Origin: Endozoicomonas euniceicola
GTDB taxonomy: Bacteria; Pseudomonadota; Gammaproteobacteria; Pseudomonadales; Endozoicomonadaceae
DNA length: 64,000 bases
Reading direction: 5' to 3'
NCBI RefSeq assembly: GCF_025562755.1
Contig: NZ_CP103300.1
Span: 1,636,001-1,700,000, forward strand
Made by a program: the position numbers and the translations under genes. How positions within the stretch are numbered: position 1 is the stretch's first letter; every line of letters starts with the position of its first letter. The notes under the pieces were generated by a model. That model made no database searches, had not been told where the DNA came from, and was given only the letters and a program-made list of their open reading frames with translations. Positions 8,925 to 18,253 of the stretch are shown one piece after another.

Positions 8925-9478
8925 AGTAAATAAGTACCGGTAACCTCCAAAACAAACACTTTAACCACATGTGTAAACTCTCCGTTTTGAAATCAGGTTT
9001 CTTCCACCGGTTTGAATGACACATTTTCACTGTACTTTTTACCTCAGCTCAACGGTTAAGGTATGTCACTACAACTCCTGCATTGATCATACGGTAGTAA
9101 GCATGAGACATATTTAATAACTCTGCCAGCCTTGGAAAACTGCCGCATTTACTGCCTGATCGTCCAGATGTGTATGAGACTTTCTTATCAACTGTCTACT
9201 AACTCTTACGCAAACACCCTCATATCCGATTTCTGTTCGACAATTCACAGCTTTGCTCTACACTGCCTCCGGGCTGTGCAATAGCCTTTCATCGCACCAG
9301 AACCAGACAATCAATCGTAAACGGTTGACTACTGTCGGATAACAGATGCAGGCTTTGTACCTGGATGCCATTCACCACAGCCAGTTCAGACAACCACTCT
9401 CCAAGAAAATACTGCCACCAGCTGCTAATTTTAAATATATAAGTCAATACATTCCTTCCAGGAGGCTAAGGAATTGCC
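8925..9478. other. 550-bp intergenic region, nothing recognised
   Basis: Neither strand shows a persuasive coding frame, RNA gene or strong hairpin. It should hold the promoters of the two diverging neighbours. Confidence 0.5.
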
Positions 9479-9790
9479 ATGAATGACCAGACCGTTAAAA
9501 AGCTCGCCCTGATTATTGCCGCCAACTGCACCAGGGAGTCTGAACTCCATGAAAGCCTGAAACAGGGAAAACTCTCGCAAGAACAGCTCAACAGTTTCAA
9601 CCAACAGATGTCTAACAAGCTCTATACCTTCCTGACCTACCTGCTGAACAAGCCCGCTGATGAGTATTCCGTTATGATGGAAGCTCTTGCCAAGCATTTC
9701 CCGGACAACTGGGAAACACCTGAGCTTGACCAGAGTTTTTTGAACCATTCCAGCCAGAATCAGCTGCCCAACCCAGCACGGCCTCACTGA
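9479..9790 (+). CDS. Small soluble hypothetical protein, 103 aa
   Basis: The protein is hydrophilic and predicted mostly helical, with no signal peptide or membrane segment and no known motif. A GGAGG lies about 12 bases upstream of the ATG. The minus-strand frame over the same bases is a shadow. The gene is followed 78 bases later by an exported protein, with which it may form an operon. Confidence 0.6.
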   Translation: MNDQTVKKLALIIAANCTRESELHESLKQGKLSQEQLNSFNQQMSNKLYTFLTYLLNKPADEYSVMMEALAKHFPDNWETPELDQSFLNHSSQNQLPNPARPH

Positions 9791-9868
9791 ACAACCGGTT
9801 CAGGCCTGCCTGCAGAGCTAAACCGGTCTATGCTACTGCCGAAATAAAAACATCATAAGGCAGCCACT

Positions 9869-10834
9869 ATGACCTCGTCTTATCTCCTCAGGCACCGCCT
9901 GCGACTCACTCGCTTATGTTTTTTTGTACTGTTTTGGATGACGGTAATGAATTCAGAAACAACCTGCTCAGCCCCCCTCCAGCGCCTCTCGCCGATCCAC
10001 AATGATGAACTGATCAACTCATTGTCTTCATTGCTGGATGAGCTGGATGTACCGCACTCTATGGATCTGAACTCCATCATTAATGCTTCCCAGCGCTGGC
10101 GCAGAAAGCCGCACCAGGAACGTTGGGAAATGTCGGATATAAAACTGGATTTCCAGAAGCAACAAAAAGTAATGGCGCATTTGCATAAGATCGGGCTGGT
10201 CGATGAATTAAAACCTGTCAGCCAGCATTTCGAATATGCCCTGCTGCTGGGTGCGACGGTGCCAAGAATGGAGAACCGCCTGAATCAGCTGGTGAAACTA
10301 TGGCATGAAGGCATTCGCTTCAATCAGATCGTGTTCCTGGTAGGACAGCGCCCGTTAACCACAGGGATTGACCAGGTCGACACTCTTATAGACAGGATGA
10401 TTGGCAAAAATGCGCCTGAAAAAGTCCGTAAAAACGCTCGCCCGCAAACGGAAACGGAAGGTGCCCGTCTGGTTTTTGAAGCGACTGCAATGCCAGAAGG
10501 TATGCGCAAGCTGCCAGTTATTTACATAGATACGCCAAGATACTGGCAGGATACCCACTGGCAACGAGCCAACACCCGCGACACTCTGGAAAGGTGGCTT
10601 AAGGAATACAAAGCACCCAACGGTAAACCGGCTGGCGGCAAAACTCTGGTGGTCTCTGATCAGCCCCACGCTCTCTATCAACAGGAAGTGGTCAGGCAGG
10701 CGCTGCCAGAAACCTTTACCACTGAAATCACCGGGAGCGCAGCAGGAGACGAAACCCGAACCGTGATATTTCTTGATGCCCTGGCATTGTGGTTGCACAA
10801 CCTGCAAAAGCGGGTATCTGCTATCAAGAAATAG
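9869..10834 (+). CDS. Exported protein of unknown function, distantly DUF218-like
   Basis: A basic N-terminus and a hydrophobic core at residues 16-30 form a signal peptide or anchor. The body contains an LLLGATVPRM segment followed by a hydrophobic FLVGQRP strand. Near residue 240 there is an NTRDTLERWL segment and then TLVVSDQPHALYQQEV. An alpha/beta core whose NTxxT is followed by a strand and a conserved Gln-Pro resembles the DUF218/SanA-like fold, but I regard this only as a suggestion. It converges with ubiX 4 bases away. Confidence 0.65.
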   Translation: MTSSYLLRHRLRLTRLCFFVLFWMTVMNSETTCSAPLQRLSPIHNDELINSLSSLLDELDVPHSMDLNSIINASQRWRRKPHQERWEMSDIKLDFQKQQKVMAHLHKIGLVDELKPVSQHFEYALLLGATVPRMENRLNQLVKLWHEGIRFNQIVFLVGQRPLTTGIDQVDTLIDRMIGKNAPEKVRKNARPQTETEGARLVFEATAMPEGMRKLPVIYIDTPRYWQDTHWQRANTRDTLERWLKEYKAPNGKPAGGKTLVVSDQPHALYQQEVVRQALPETFTTEITGSAAGDETRTVIFLDALALWLHNLQKRVSAIKK

Positions 10835-10837
10835 TGG

Positions 10838-11491
10838 TTATAAATAGTCACACCCCCAGCCGGGCATCAACCTCTGCTCGCAACCCAACTGGTCTAAAAT
10901 TCTGGCAACAACGAAATCCACCATATCCTCAACCGACTCAGGTTTATTGTAAAAACCGGGGGAAGCCGGAATCACAACAGCTCCCATCCGGGTCAGTTTT
11001 AACATGTGTTCCAGATGAATTTCAGAGTATGGCGCTTCCCTGGGCACCAGAATAAGCTTCCGGCGCTCTTTCAGGGCCACGTCTGCGGCGCGTTCAATCA
11101 GGTTATTACTGGCCCCCGTGGCAATGGCCGATAAAGACCCGGCACTGCACGGGCATACCACCATTTGGCTGGGTGCGCCACTGCCTGAGGCCACCGGAGA
11201 CATCCACTGTTCATCACCGAAGACCTTAACCTGGCCTGCCTTAGCACGGGCATAGTCGGTTAGAAACGCTTCCAGCTTAGAGTTATCTTCTGGCAACGTC
11301 ATGTCAGCTTCAACCGCTGATACGACCCTTGCCGCCCTGGAGACCAGGCAGAACAACTGTACCCCGGATGCAACAAGGCATTGCAACAATCGAAAACCAT
11401 ACTGAACACCGGATGCTCCGGTAATTGCCAGCGTTATTCGTTGTGCACTCTTTTGCACGTCAGTTTGCTGGTCAGCCTTCCATTCAGACAC
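10838..11491 (-). CDS. ubiX: Flavin prenyltransferase UbiX
   Basis: UbiX joins dimethylallyl phosphate to FMN to make the prenylated flavin cofactor needed by the UbiD decarboxylase of ubiquinone synthesis. The family signatures are present: ITGASGVQYG at residues 24-33, the PCSAGSLSAIATGASNNLIERAAD-type block in the middle (PCSxxT/S-x-A-xG-x2-NLxxRAAD), and LVPREAPYSEIHLEHMLKL with the catalytic Arg and Glu. It lies 24 bases downstream of mpl on the same strand, a common arrangement in gammaproteobacteria. Confidence 0.93.
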   Translation of the reverse strand: MSEWKADQQTDVQKSAQRITLAITGASGVQYGFRLLQCLVASGVQLFCLVSRAARVVSAVEADMTLPEDNSKLEAFLTDYARAKAGQVKVFGDEQWMSPVASGSGAPSQMVVCPCSAGSLSAIATGASNNLIERAADVALKERRKLILVPREAPYSEIHLEHMLKLTRMGAVVIPASPGFYNKPESVEDMVDFVVARILDQLGCEQRLMPGWGCDYL

Positions 11492-11515
11492 ATTGATATC
11501 CTGATAGTGAGTTTT

Positions 11516-12886
11516 TTATCTACGTTTTTTTAACGCTTCAAGCAAACGGCTATGAATTTTTTCAAAGCCACCATTGCTCATAACGATCCAGTGTTCATCG
11601 GGCTGTGCCGATGCCAGCAGATAATCAATAATTTCAGTGGTTGATTTCATCACCTTTGCGCTGACGGGGCTGTTTTGTGTAATGGCATCTTCCAGCCAGT
11701 CAATCCCTTCAGGCGCAAACCATAGCACTTCCGAAGCTGCGGCGGTTGACTGAGCCAGTACATCTTTATGATGCCCCATTTTCATGGTGTTAGAGCGAGG
11801 CTCAATAATCGCCTTGATGGTTTGCGGCCCAACCTTTGCCCGCAGACCTTCAAGGGTGCTGGCTATGGCGGTTGGGTGGTGAGCAAAATCGTCGTATATA
11901 TACACGCCATCCGCTTCTCCCACCAGTTCCATACGACGCTTAACGCCACAGAAAAGCGACAGCGCCTCACAACACTGGGCAGGTAAAACACCAACATGCC
12001 GGGCTGCGGCAATCGTTGCCAGGGCATTGCTGACATTATGTCGCCCCTGATGTTCCCAGCGAACCTGACCAACAATCAGGCCATTTCTGAGCACTTCAAA
12101 ATGACTGCCGTCCTCTTCCAGAATATTGGCAGACCACTCACAACTATTGTCGCTTAAACTGACCTTCTCCATTTCCGACCAGCAACCCATGCCAATGACA
12201 TCCTCAAGGGCAGTATCCCCACCCGGCATAATTATCCGGCCCGAAGCGGGAACTGTTCGAACCAGGTGATGAAACTGTTTCTGAATAGACGACAAATCCG
12301 GAAAGATATCCGCGTGGTCGTATTCCAGATTGTTCATGATCAACGTTCGGGGATGGTAGTGAACAAACTTGGAGCGTTTATCAAAAAACGCCGTATCGTA
12401 TTCATCAGCCTCAACCACAAAAAACGGTGTATCACCTGACCGGGCAGAAATACCAAAATTTTCCGGAACACCGCCTATCAGAAACCCCGGAGACATCCCC
12501 GCGTATTCAAGCACCCAGGCCAGCATACTGCTGGTTGTCGTTTTTCCGTGGGTACCAGCCACCGCCATAACCCATTTATCACGCAATACCTGCTCAGCAA
12601 AAAACTGAGGGCCAGAGGTATAGGGAATACCTTTGTCCAGAACCTGTTCAACAACAGGGTTGCCCCTGGTCATGGCATTACCGATGACGACCAGATCAGG
12701 GCTGAGTTGATCAAGAACCTCCGGGTCATAACCCTGAATAAGGTCAATGCCCCTGGCTTCCAGCTGTGTACTCATGGGGGGATAGACATTCTGGTCTGCA
12801 CCACTGACGGTTAGCCCCATCTCCTTTGCCAGCAGAGCCAGACTGCCCATAAAAGTGCCGCAGATTCCAAGAATATGTATGTGCAT
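11516..12886 (-). CDS. mpl: UDP-N-acetylmuramate:L-alanyl-gamma-D-glutamyl-meso-DAP ligase Mpl
   Basis: Mpl ligates the recycled murein tripeptide to UDP-MurNAc, returning it to cell-wall synthesis. The Mur-ligase architecture is complete: an N-terminal UDP-binding Rossmann fold (GICGTFMGSLA near residue 6), the ATP-binding AGTHGKTTTSSM near residue 110, the VVEADEYDTAFFDKRSKF block and a central H-N-V-S-N-A motif. The C-terminal domain has the conserved D-D-F-A-H-H-P-T-A. Its 456 aa match the family. It is the first gene of the mpl-ubiX pair. Confidence 0.95.
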   Translation of the reverse strand: MHIHILGICGTFMGSLALLAKEMGLTVSGADQNVYPPMSTQLEARGIDLIQGYDPEVLDQLSPDLVVIGNAMTRGNPVVEQVLDKGIPYTSGPQFFAEQVLRDKWVMAVAGTHGKTTTSSMLAWVLEYAGMSPGFLIGGVPENFGISARSGDTPFFVVEADEYDTAFFDKRSKFVHYHPRTLIMNNLEYDHADIFPDLSSIQKQFHHLVRTVPASGRIIMPGGDTALEDVIGMGCWSEMEKVSLSDNSCEWSANILEEDGSHFEVLRNGLIVGQVRWEHQGRHNVSNALATIAAARHVGVLPAQCCEALSLFCGVKRRMELVGEADGVYIYDDFAHHPTAIASTLEGLRAKVGPQTIKAIIEPRSNTMKMGHHKDVLAQSTAAASEVLWFAPEGIDWLEDAITQNSPVSAKVMKSTTEIIDYLLASAQPDEHWIVMSNGGFEKIHSRLLEALKKRR

Positions 12887-13082
12887 CCAGCAACTCCAGG
12901 CAATGATGAAAGTGGAAAATAGAAAATCAAAAACCTGACTAGTTTACTATGAAATTACTGAAAAATTCATAACACCTAAATCAGGGGGATACCGTATTCC
13001 CTCAACTTTCAGTATGATTTTCCAGAACAAAAAGAACCATATTCGCTCAAAGATACAACACTCGCTACGAGAACTTTTAAGT

Positions 13083-14348
13083 ATGTCAGCCAAACACGCA
13101 TTCTATGCCCAGTCAGGTGGTGTAACCGCCGTTATTAATGCCAGCGCCTGCGCCGTTATCGAAACGGCTCGTCGCTATAAAGACAAAATCGGAAAAGTCT
13201 ATGCCGGACATAACGGCATTCTTGGCGCACTTCGGGAAGAGTTGATCGATACCAGCCTTGAGTCCGAAGAAACCATTGCCGCACTGCTGCGAACGCCGGG
13301 CGGAGCTTTTGGCTCCTGTCGCTACAAGCTGAAACCCATTGAAGAGAGTGAAGAAGAATACCGTCGCCTGATCGAAGTGTTCAAAGCCCATGATATCGGT
13401 TATTTTTTCTACAATGGCGGCAACGACTCCATGGATACGGCTCTGAAGGTTTCCCGCCTGAGTGAGAAGATGGGTTATCCACTGACGTGTATTGGCGTCC
13501 CCAAAACCATCGACAATGACCTGACAGTCACGGACAACTGTCCGGGCTTTGGCTCTGCCGCAAAGTACCTTGCCGTCTCCACCAAAGAGGCCAGCCACGA
13601 CATTGCCTCCATGTGCGATACATCCACCAAGGTATTTATCATGGAAGTCATGGGGCGGCATGCAGGCTGGCTGGCAGCCGCCGCCGGACTGGCTGCCCAG
13701 GAGGAAAACGACCCTCCGCATATCATTGTCTTTCCGGAAATCCCCCTGAATAAAGAGCGTTTTCTGCGCAAGGTGAAGGAAACCACAGAAAAAGAAGGCT
13801 ACTGCGTTATTGTTGCTTCGGAAGGTGCCAGATACGAAGATGGCAGCTTTGTGTCCGCATCAACCACCGTCGTTGACTCATTTGGTCACCATCAGCTCGG
13901 CGGTGTGGCTCCGGCGTTATGTACCACCATCAAGCAGGCGCTGGGTTACAAATACCATTACGCCGTAGCGGATTACCTGCAACGCTCTGCCAGGCATATT
14001 GCCTCTCGGGTTGACGTTGAACAGGCTTACGCCGTTGGTAAAGCAGCCGTTGAGCTGGCAGTGACAGGAAGAAACGCCGTAATGTCTGCCATCATTCGCG
14101 AATCCAATGCCCCCTATCGCTGGTCCGTGGGAGAAGCAGCGCTGGAAAAGGTTGCCAATTTCGAACGCAAAATGCCCACTGACTTTATTGCTGAAGACGG
14201 TTTTGGAATAACCAAAAGTTGTCGTGAATATCTTGAACCCCTGATCGAAGGGGAAGAATATCCCACTTATCTCAATGGCCTGCCACGCTTTGCCCGATTA
14301 GAGAAAGTCATGGCGAGGAAAAAGCTCAACACACCATTCAACACTTAG
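13083..14348 (+). CDS. pfp: Pyrophosphate-dependent 6-phosphofructokinase
   Basis: The enzyme would phosphorylate fructose-6-phosphate reversibly, using pyrophosphate in place of ATP. The chain starts with the FYAQSGGVTAVINASA block. It has GGNDSMDTA near residue 108, where the Asp is the hallmark of PPi-dependent forms, then PKTIDNDL with the catalytic Asp, and MGRHAGWLA in the substrate site. Its 421 aa fit this bacterial PPi-PFK clade. A start at 13014 adds 23 atypical residues; ATG 13083 is preferred by homology. A hairpin terminator follows. Confidence 0.92.
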   Translation: MSAKHAFYAQSGGVTAVINASACAVIETARRYKDKIGKVYAGHNGILGALREELIDTSLESEETIAALLRTPGGAFGSCRYKLKPIEESEEEYRRLIEVFKAHDIGYFFYNGGNDSMDTALKVSRLSEKMGYPLTCIGVPKTIDNDLTVTDNCPGFGSAAKYLAVSTKEASHDIASMCDTSTKVFIMEVMGRHAGWLAAAAGLAAQEENDPPHIIVFPEIPLNKERFLRKVKETTEKEGYCVIVASEGARYEDGSFVSASTTVVDSFGHHQLGGVAPALCTTIKQALGYKYHYAVADYLQRSARHIASRVDVEQAYAVGKAAVELAVTGRNAVMSAIIRESNAPYRWSVGEAALEKVANFERKMPTDFIAEDGFGITKSCREYLEPLIEGEEYPTYLNGLPRFARLEKVMARKKLNTPFNT

Positions 14349-14360
14349 AATTCTGATAAC

Positions 14361-14387
14361 TATTCGCCCGATCAAACTGGGCGAATA
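14361..14387 (+). terminator. Rho-independent terminator after pfp
   Basis: A 9-bp perfect stem (TATTCGCCC and its complement) with a 9-base loop is followed by an ACTTTTATTTT run. It lies 12 bases after the pfp stop. Confidence 0.75.
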
Positions 14388-14625
14388 ACTTTTATTTTAA
14401 ACGACCACTGACAAATAGTTATTCATACCTACACAAAAAAAGGCAAAAGAACCAAAAAAATCCTTTTATCTAGAAACATCAACCGCACCCCCATAGGCAA
14501 CAGAAAGATTAACAAAAAATTGATTTATATCAATAACTTATAATGCAAAGTATTTGTTAAGGTTTTACAAAATAAAAATAAAAGGGGACTGACGATTAAA
14601 TAGATAACACTCAAGGTAATTATAA

Positions 14626-16200
14626 ATGCATAATACGAGTAGCGCGGCGAGCGACTCAGATAATATAAGCGCTAGCCCGACATTGATGGATCGCTTTCTT
14701 AACGGTATAGAGCGTACAGGTAACCGCCTTCCTGATCCGGGTATGCTGTTCGTTTACTGCCTGGGCCTGGTTCTGGTGCTGTCTGCACTGTTTTCCATGG
14801 TCAGCTTCAGTTACATCAACCCGCGTACCGGCGAAGCTCTGCAGATTGCCAACCTGATGGATGCGGAATATCTTACCGGGCTATTTGCTTCCATGGTAAA
14901 GACCTTCACCGGTTTTGCTCCTCTGGGTATGGTTCTGGCCTCCGTAATGGGTGTGGGTATTGCGGAGTCTTCCGGCTATATCAACATTGCCCTGAAAAAA
15001 ATGATTCGTATCACCCCGGACAAACTGCTGGCTCCTGCCGTTGTTTTCATTGGTGCGGTTAGCTCCATCGCTACGGATGCCGGTTATGTACTGGTGATTC
15101 CAATTGGTGCGATCATCTTTAAGGCGGCTGGCCGCCACCCGCTGGCTGGTCTGGCTGCGGCATTTGCCGGTGTATCCGGTGGTTTCTCTGCGGGTCTGCT
15201 GCCCTCTGCGCTGGACCCGTTGCTGCAGAGTTTCACCCAGTCTTCAGCACAGCTGCTTGACCCGGATTACCAGATGAACCCTCTGGCAAACTTCTACTTC
15301 ACCTTCTGCTCTACCTTCGTGGTAACACTGATGGGCTGGTTCGTCACTGAACGTATTGTTGAGCCTCACCTGCAGTCTGTTGAAGTCAGCGAAACCGAAG
15401 CTGAAACCACCAGCATGGGCAGCTACAACGCTCAGGAAAACCGGGCGTTCAACATCAGCTCCCTGGTTCTGCTGGGCATGGGTGCTGCCCTGTTCGCCCT
15501 GTGTTTACCGGAAGCGTCTCCAATGCGTACCGCAGATGGCAGCCTGACTGCGTTCACATCGCCACTGATGCGCTCTATCGTGCCATTGATTTTCCTCTTC
15601 TTCCTGGTTCCGGGTGTCATTTACGGTCGCATGACGGGCACCTTCAAGAATCACCGTGACATTATGAACGGCATGAGTGATTCCATGAAGACCATGAGCA
15701 GCTACATCGTTCTCGCGTTCTTCTGCGCCCAGTTCCTGAAGGCATTCGGTGACTCAAACCTGGGTACCCTGCTGGCGCTGTCTGGTGCAGACCTGCTGCA
15801 GGCAATGAACCTGCCAGGCCAGATAACCATTATCGGTATTATTCTTTTGACGGCTGTCGTTAACCTGTTTGTGGGTTCGGCGTCTGCAAAGTGGGCGATC
15901 ATTGGTCCAATCTTTGTACCTATGCTGATGGCTGTAGGCATCTCTCCGGAACTGGCACAGGCGGCTTACCGTATCGGTGATTCCTCCTCCAACATCATTA
16001 CCCCGATGATGGCCTACTATCCGGTCATCATTGTATTCGCCCAACGCTATGTTAAGAATGCGGGTATCGGAACCATCGCCTCCATGATGATGCCTTACTC
16101 CATCTTGTTCATGGTTGGCTGGACCGCCTTCCTGCTCCTGTTCTGGGCTCTGGGTCTGCCTCTGGGTATTGGTGCCACTTACGCTTACCCGGTGATGTAA
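14626..16200 (+). CDS. AbgT-family transporter
   Basis: This is an inner-membrane carrier of the AbgT family, whose members import p-aminobenzoyl-glutamate or export sulfonamide-type compounds. At 524 aa it has about a dozen hydrophobic segments. Recognisable signatures are the NRLPDPGMLFVY start, the GFAPLGMVLASVMGVGIAE segment and the SSIATDAGYVL repeat. The C-terminal SSSNIITPMMAYYP segment belongs to the re-entrant substrate/Na+ site. Which substrate it moves cannot be told. It has its own long AT-rich leader (14388-14625) and ends in a bidirectional terminator. Confidence 0.92.
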   Translation: MHNTSSAASDSDNISASPTLMDRFLNGIERTGNRLPDPGMLFVYCLGLVLVLSALFSMVSFSYINPRTGEALQIANLMDAEYLTGLFASMVKTFTGFAPLGMVLASVMGVGIAESSGYINIALKKMIRITPDKLLAPAVVFIGAVSSIATDAGYVLVIPIGAIIFKAAGRHPLAGLAAAFAGVSGGFSAGLLPSALDPLLQSFTQSSAQLLDPDYQMNPLANFYFTFCSTFVVTLMGWFVTERIVEPHLQSVEVSETEAETTSMGSYNAQENRAFNISSLVLLGMGAALFALCLPEASPMRTADGSLTAFTSPLMRSIVPLIFLFFLVPGVIYGRMTGTFKNHRDIMNGMSDSMKTMSSYIVLAFFCAQFLKAFGDSNLGTLLALSGADLLQAMNLPGQITIIGIILLTAVVNLFVGSASAKWAIIGPIFVPMLMAVGISPELAQAAYRIGDSSSNIITPMMAYYPVIIVFAQRYVKNAGIGTIASMMMPYSILFMVGWTAFLLLFWALGLPLGIGATYAYPVM

Positions 16201-16239
16201 TGCGCATCGACTGACAGAAACATCACTCCCACACATGAT

Positions 16240-16267
16240 AAAAAAGCCCGCAGTTGCGGGCTTTTTT
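16240..16267. terminator. Bidirectional terminator
   Basis: A GC-rich stem (GCCCGCA / TGCGGGC) is flanked by A-runs on one side and T-runs on the other, so it can terminate both the AbgT gene and the convergent yjjPB operon. Confidence 0.88.
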
Positions 16268-16277
16268 ATACACGGCT

Positions 16278-16772
16278 TTACCAGACTTTTAACGATTTAA
16301 AGAATCGGATTTCCTTAACGCTTTTGTTCCTGAACAATAATGACGGCAAAGACACCCCAATCGCCAAAGACAGCAAAGTAAAAGAAGCGGTCAAACCATT
16401 ATGCGCAGTGGTTGACAGCAACTCTAACGGGGCAGACTGGGTACTGCTGATTTCCAACAGCCCCATCATGGTGCGATAGGCAAAAACACCCGGCACCATA
16501 GGAATAACGGCAGGAGCCATAAAGACAGTGGTCGGAGTATGCACCCAATGAGCAGCCTGTATCGCCAGAACACCAATGCTGCACGATGCAATAAGGGTTG
16601 CAATAACAAGGTTGAGTCCAAAAATCATTCCCGCGCTGCGCAGGGCGTAACCAATCACTGCTAATGACGCCACCACCCAGAATGCCCGCAAAGGGACAGT
16701 AAACAATGTCGCAAAACCCAAAGCGGCCATCGCTGCCCACAAACAGCGTTCCAACAAAATCCACCCAGTCAT
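16278..16772 (-). CDS. yjjB: YjjB-like subunit of a ThrE-type exporter
   Basis: A small integral membrane protein of about five hydrophobic segments, matching the C-terminal half of the ThrE threonine/serine exporter family (YjjB; DUF3815). The motif VPMVPGVFAYRTMMG near residue 105 is a strong family marker. In E. coli the YjjP-YjjB pair exports dicarboxylates such as succinate. Its start overlaps the yjjP stop by 4 bases (ATGA), so the two are translated together and presumably form one transporter. Confidence 0.9.
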   Translation of the reverse strand: MTGWILLERCLWAAMAALGFATLFTVPLRAFWVVASLAVIGYALRSAGMIFGLNLVIATLIASCSIGVLAIQAAHWVHTPTTVFMAPAVIPMVPGVFAYRTMMGLLEISSTQSAPLELLSTTAHNGLTASFTLLSLAIGVSLPSLLFRNKSVKEIRFFKSLKVW

Positions 16773-17557
16773 GCCAAAACCCCCAGAGTTGCCGAGCTTA
16801 AAATAATGCCGATGGCGATAGCGAAGGAAATCACCGCACCTTGTACACCCCGGGCATGACCGATGACCGTATGCCCATGCATCAAGTCAATAACGCTGTT
16901 AATCATAGGAACACCCGGAATCAGAAACAGGACGGAGGTCGCAACGGCTATCTCGGGAAACTGGCCCAGGCTACAGATAATACCCATACCTGACACCCCA
17001 CTGGCGACAAAAGACGCACAGGCAATGCTCAGGACAACATTATAACCTCGCGATAATAATGAATGGCGGGTTAAAAAGCCCGAGCCCGTTGCCAGGCCAG
17101 CCAGAATGACCGGGTAAGTTTCACCCCCGGCAACACGACAGAATGCCATGCCAGCCAGCATAACCATGATAACAAGGGCCGCTTTAGGGTAATGAGGGAG
17201 TTTTTTTATCCGTTCAACTTCTTTCTGAACAGCGCTCAGGTCCATTCGCCCTTCATGGGTTGCCCAGCTTAACCGACTGATCGCTGAAACGACTCCCATG
17301 TGTACCCCATAAGATTTAATCTGCCGAAAGGCAGTGTAATGCGGCCCCGGTTTTTGATTGGCAGAAATTGTCAGAGTGATACCAGACAGGGAGAAAAGCA
17401 GATCGGCATGATAGCCCAGTGATTCAGAAATACGCTGAATATTTCGATTAACCCGTTCAGTATGAGCACCAGACGACATTAGTAGTACAGCTATATCCAG
17501 CAAAAGCTTTGAACACCGTCGCTGGATGTTATCCGGGGATTGGATTGAGGGTTCCAT
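16769..17557 (-). CDS. yjjP: YjjP-like subunit of a ThrE-type exporter
   Basis: This matches the N-terminal half of ThrE. A soluble start contains the LLMSSGAHTERVNRNI segment, and about five membrane helices follow from residue 120, including LFLIPGVPMINSVIDLM-H-G-H, the conserved signature of this half. At 262 aa it has the normal length. It is the first gene of the two-gene operon with yjjB. An inverted repeat (17629-17700) lies upstream of its start and may mark the edge of inserted DNA. Confidence 0.9.
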   Translation of the reverse strand: MEPSIQSPDNIQRRCSKLLLDIAVLLMSSGAHTERVNRNIQRISESLGYHADLLFSLSGITLTISANQKPGPHYTAFRQIKSYGVHMGVVSAISRLSWATHEGRMDLSAVQKEVERIKKLPHYPKAALVIMVMLAGMAFCRVAGGETYPVILAGLATGSGFLTRHSLLSRGYNVVLSIACASFVASGVSGMGIICSLGQFPEIAVATSVLFLIPGVPMINSVIDLMHGHTVIGHARGVQGAVISFAIAIGIILSSATLGVLA

Positions 17558-17945
17558 AGGTTGCCTGAAATAAAGTTCTCAACAGGGTAGAGAACTATAC
17601 TGCAGCAGCCTGCCAGACTGTTAGCCTGTTTTCGGAAAAACTATAAGCTGACAATAAACGACTATTAATTTTTATATATAAATTTGTCGTCGTATAAAAG
17701 TACTATTTTTTGCGCGTTCCCGATATTGCGAATGAACAACATAACTTATGATGGAGGTTGGAATTTCAGCTCATTAAAGTATGTAAACCTTTCTGAAGGG
17801 GCCTCGCTGCTGTCGTTTGGTTTCAATGAATGGCAGGTTTAGTATTTTATTTGTAATACATTGTTGGCGTAGTAGTAGCAATACCCGCCTTTTTGACTTA
17901 TAAACCTGCACCAACCTCCCCTGTAAAAGTTATGAGGAGCAGACT
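17558..17945. other. Intergenic region holding the left inverted repeat
   Basis: Apart from the repeat at 17629-17700, I see no coding frame. A ribosome site (AGGAG) at its right end serves the next gene. Confidence 0.5.
17629..17700 (+). repeat. Left arm of a long inverted repeat bounding a cassette
   Basis: Blocks of this segment (TTTCGGAAAAAC, ATAAGCTGACAA, CGACTATT and TATATATAAATTTGTCGTCG followed by TATAAAAG) occur in the same order, but reverse-complemented, at 22186-22279. The TTTCGG end points outwards on both sides. No target duplication was recognised. Confidence 0.8.
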
Positions 17946-18236
17946 ATGAGTCAATACATGTGGATGCCTGACACCAAAAGAGCATCACGTCCCAAGGTTT
18001 CAGCATCAACAAAAGCGGCTCTTAAAGAGCAGGCTGACCAATGGGTTGAAAGCTATCTTAAGCCGAAACATATTAAGCCTCCCCCCGAGGATCACGACTT
18101 TAATTATCTGGTGGATATTTTCACCAAGTGGCACGGCAGTTTTTTCTATTTCTGTGGTACTTATCACTGCCCAAGTCCCAGGGCTATCAGCCCGTCTTTT
18201 GAGGTAAAGATTGCCCGTATGGCGTATACCAATTAA
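17946..18236 (+). CDS. DUF3024-like small protein
   Basis: A 96-aa soluble protein. Its second half, with a DIFTKWHGSFFYFCGTYHCP stretch followed by PSFExKIARM, resembles the core of DUF3024, as I remember the family. Longer members continue with a region that is absent here. The role of the family is unknown. An AGGAG ribosome site precedes the ATG by 9 bases. It lies 17 bases before the next gene, so the two probably form an operon inside the inverted-repeat cassette. Confidence 0.6.
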   Translation: MSQYMWMPDTKRASRPKVSASTKAALKEQADQWVESYLKPKHIKPPPEDHDFNYLVDIFTKWHGSFFYFCGTYHCPSPRAISPSFEVKIARMAYTN

Positions 18237-18253
18237 AGGATGTACACAGTCTC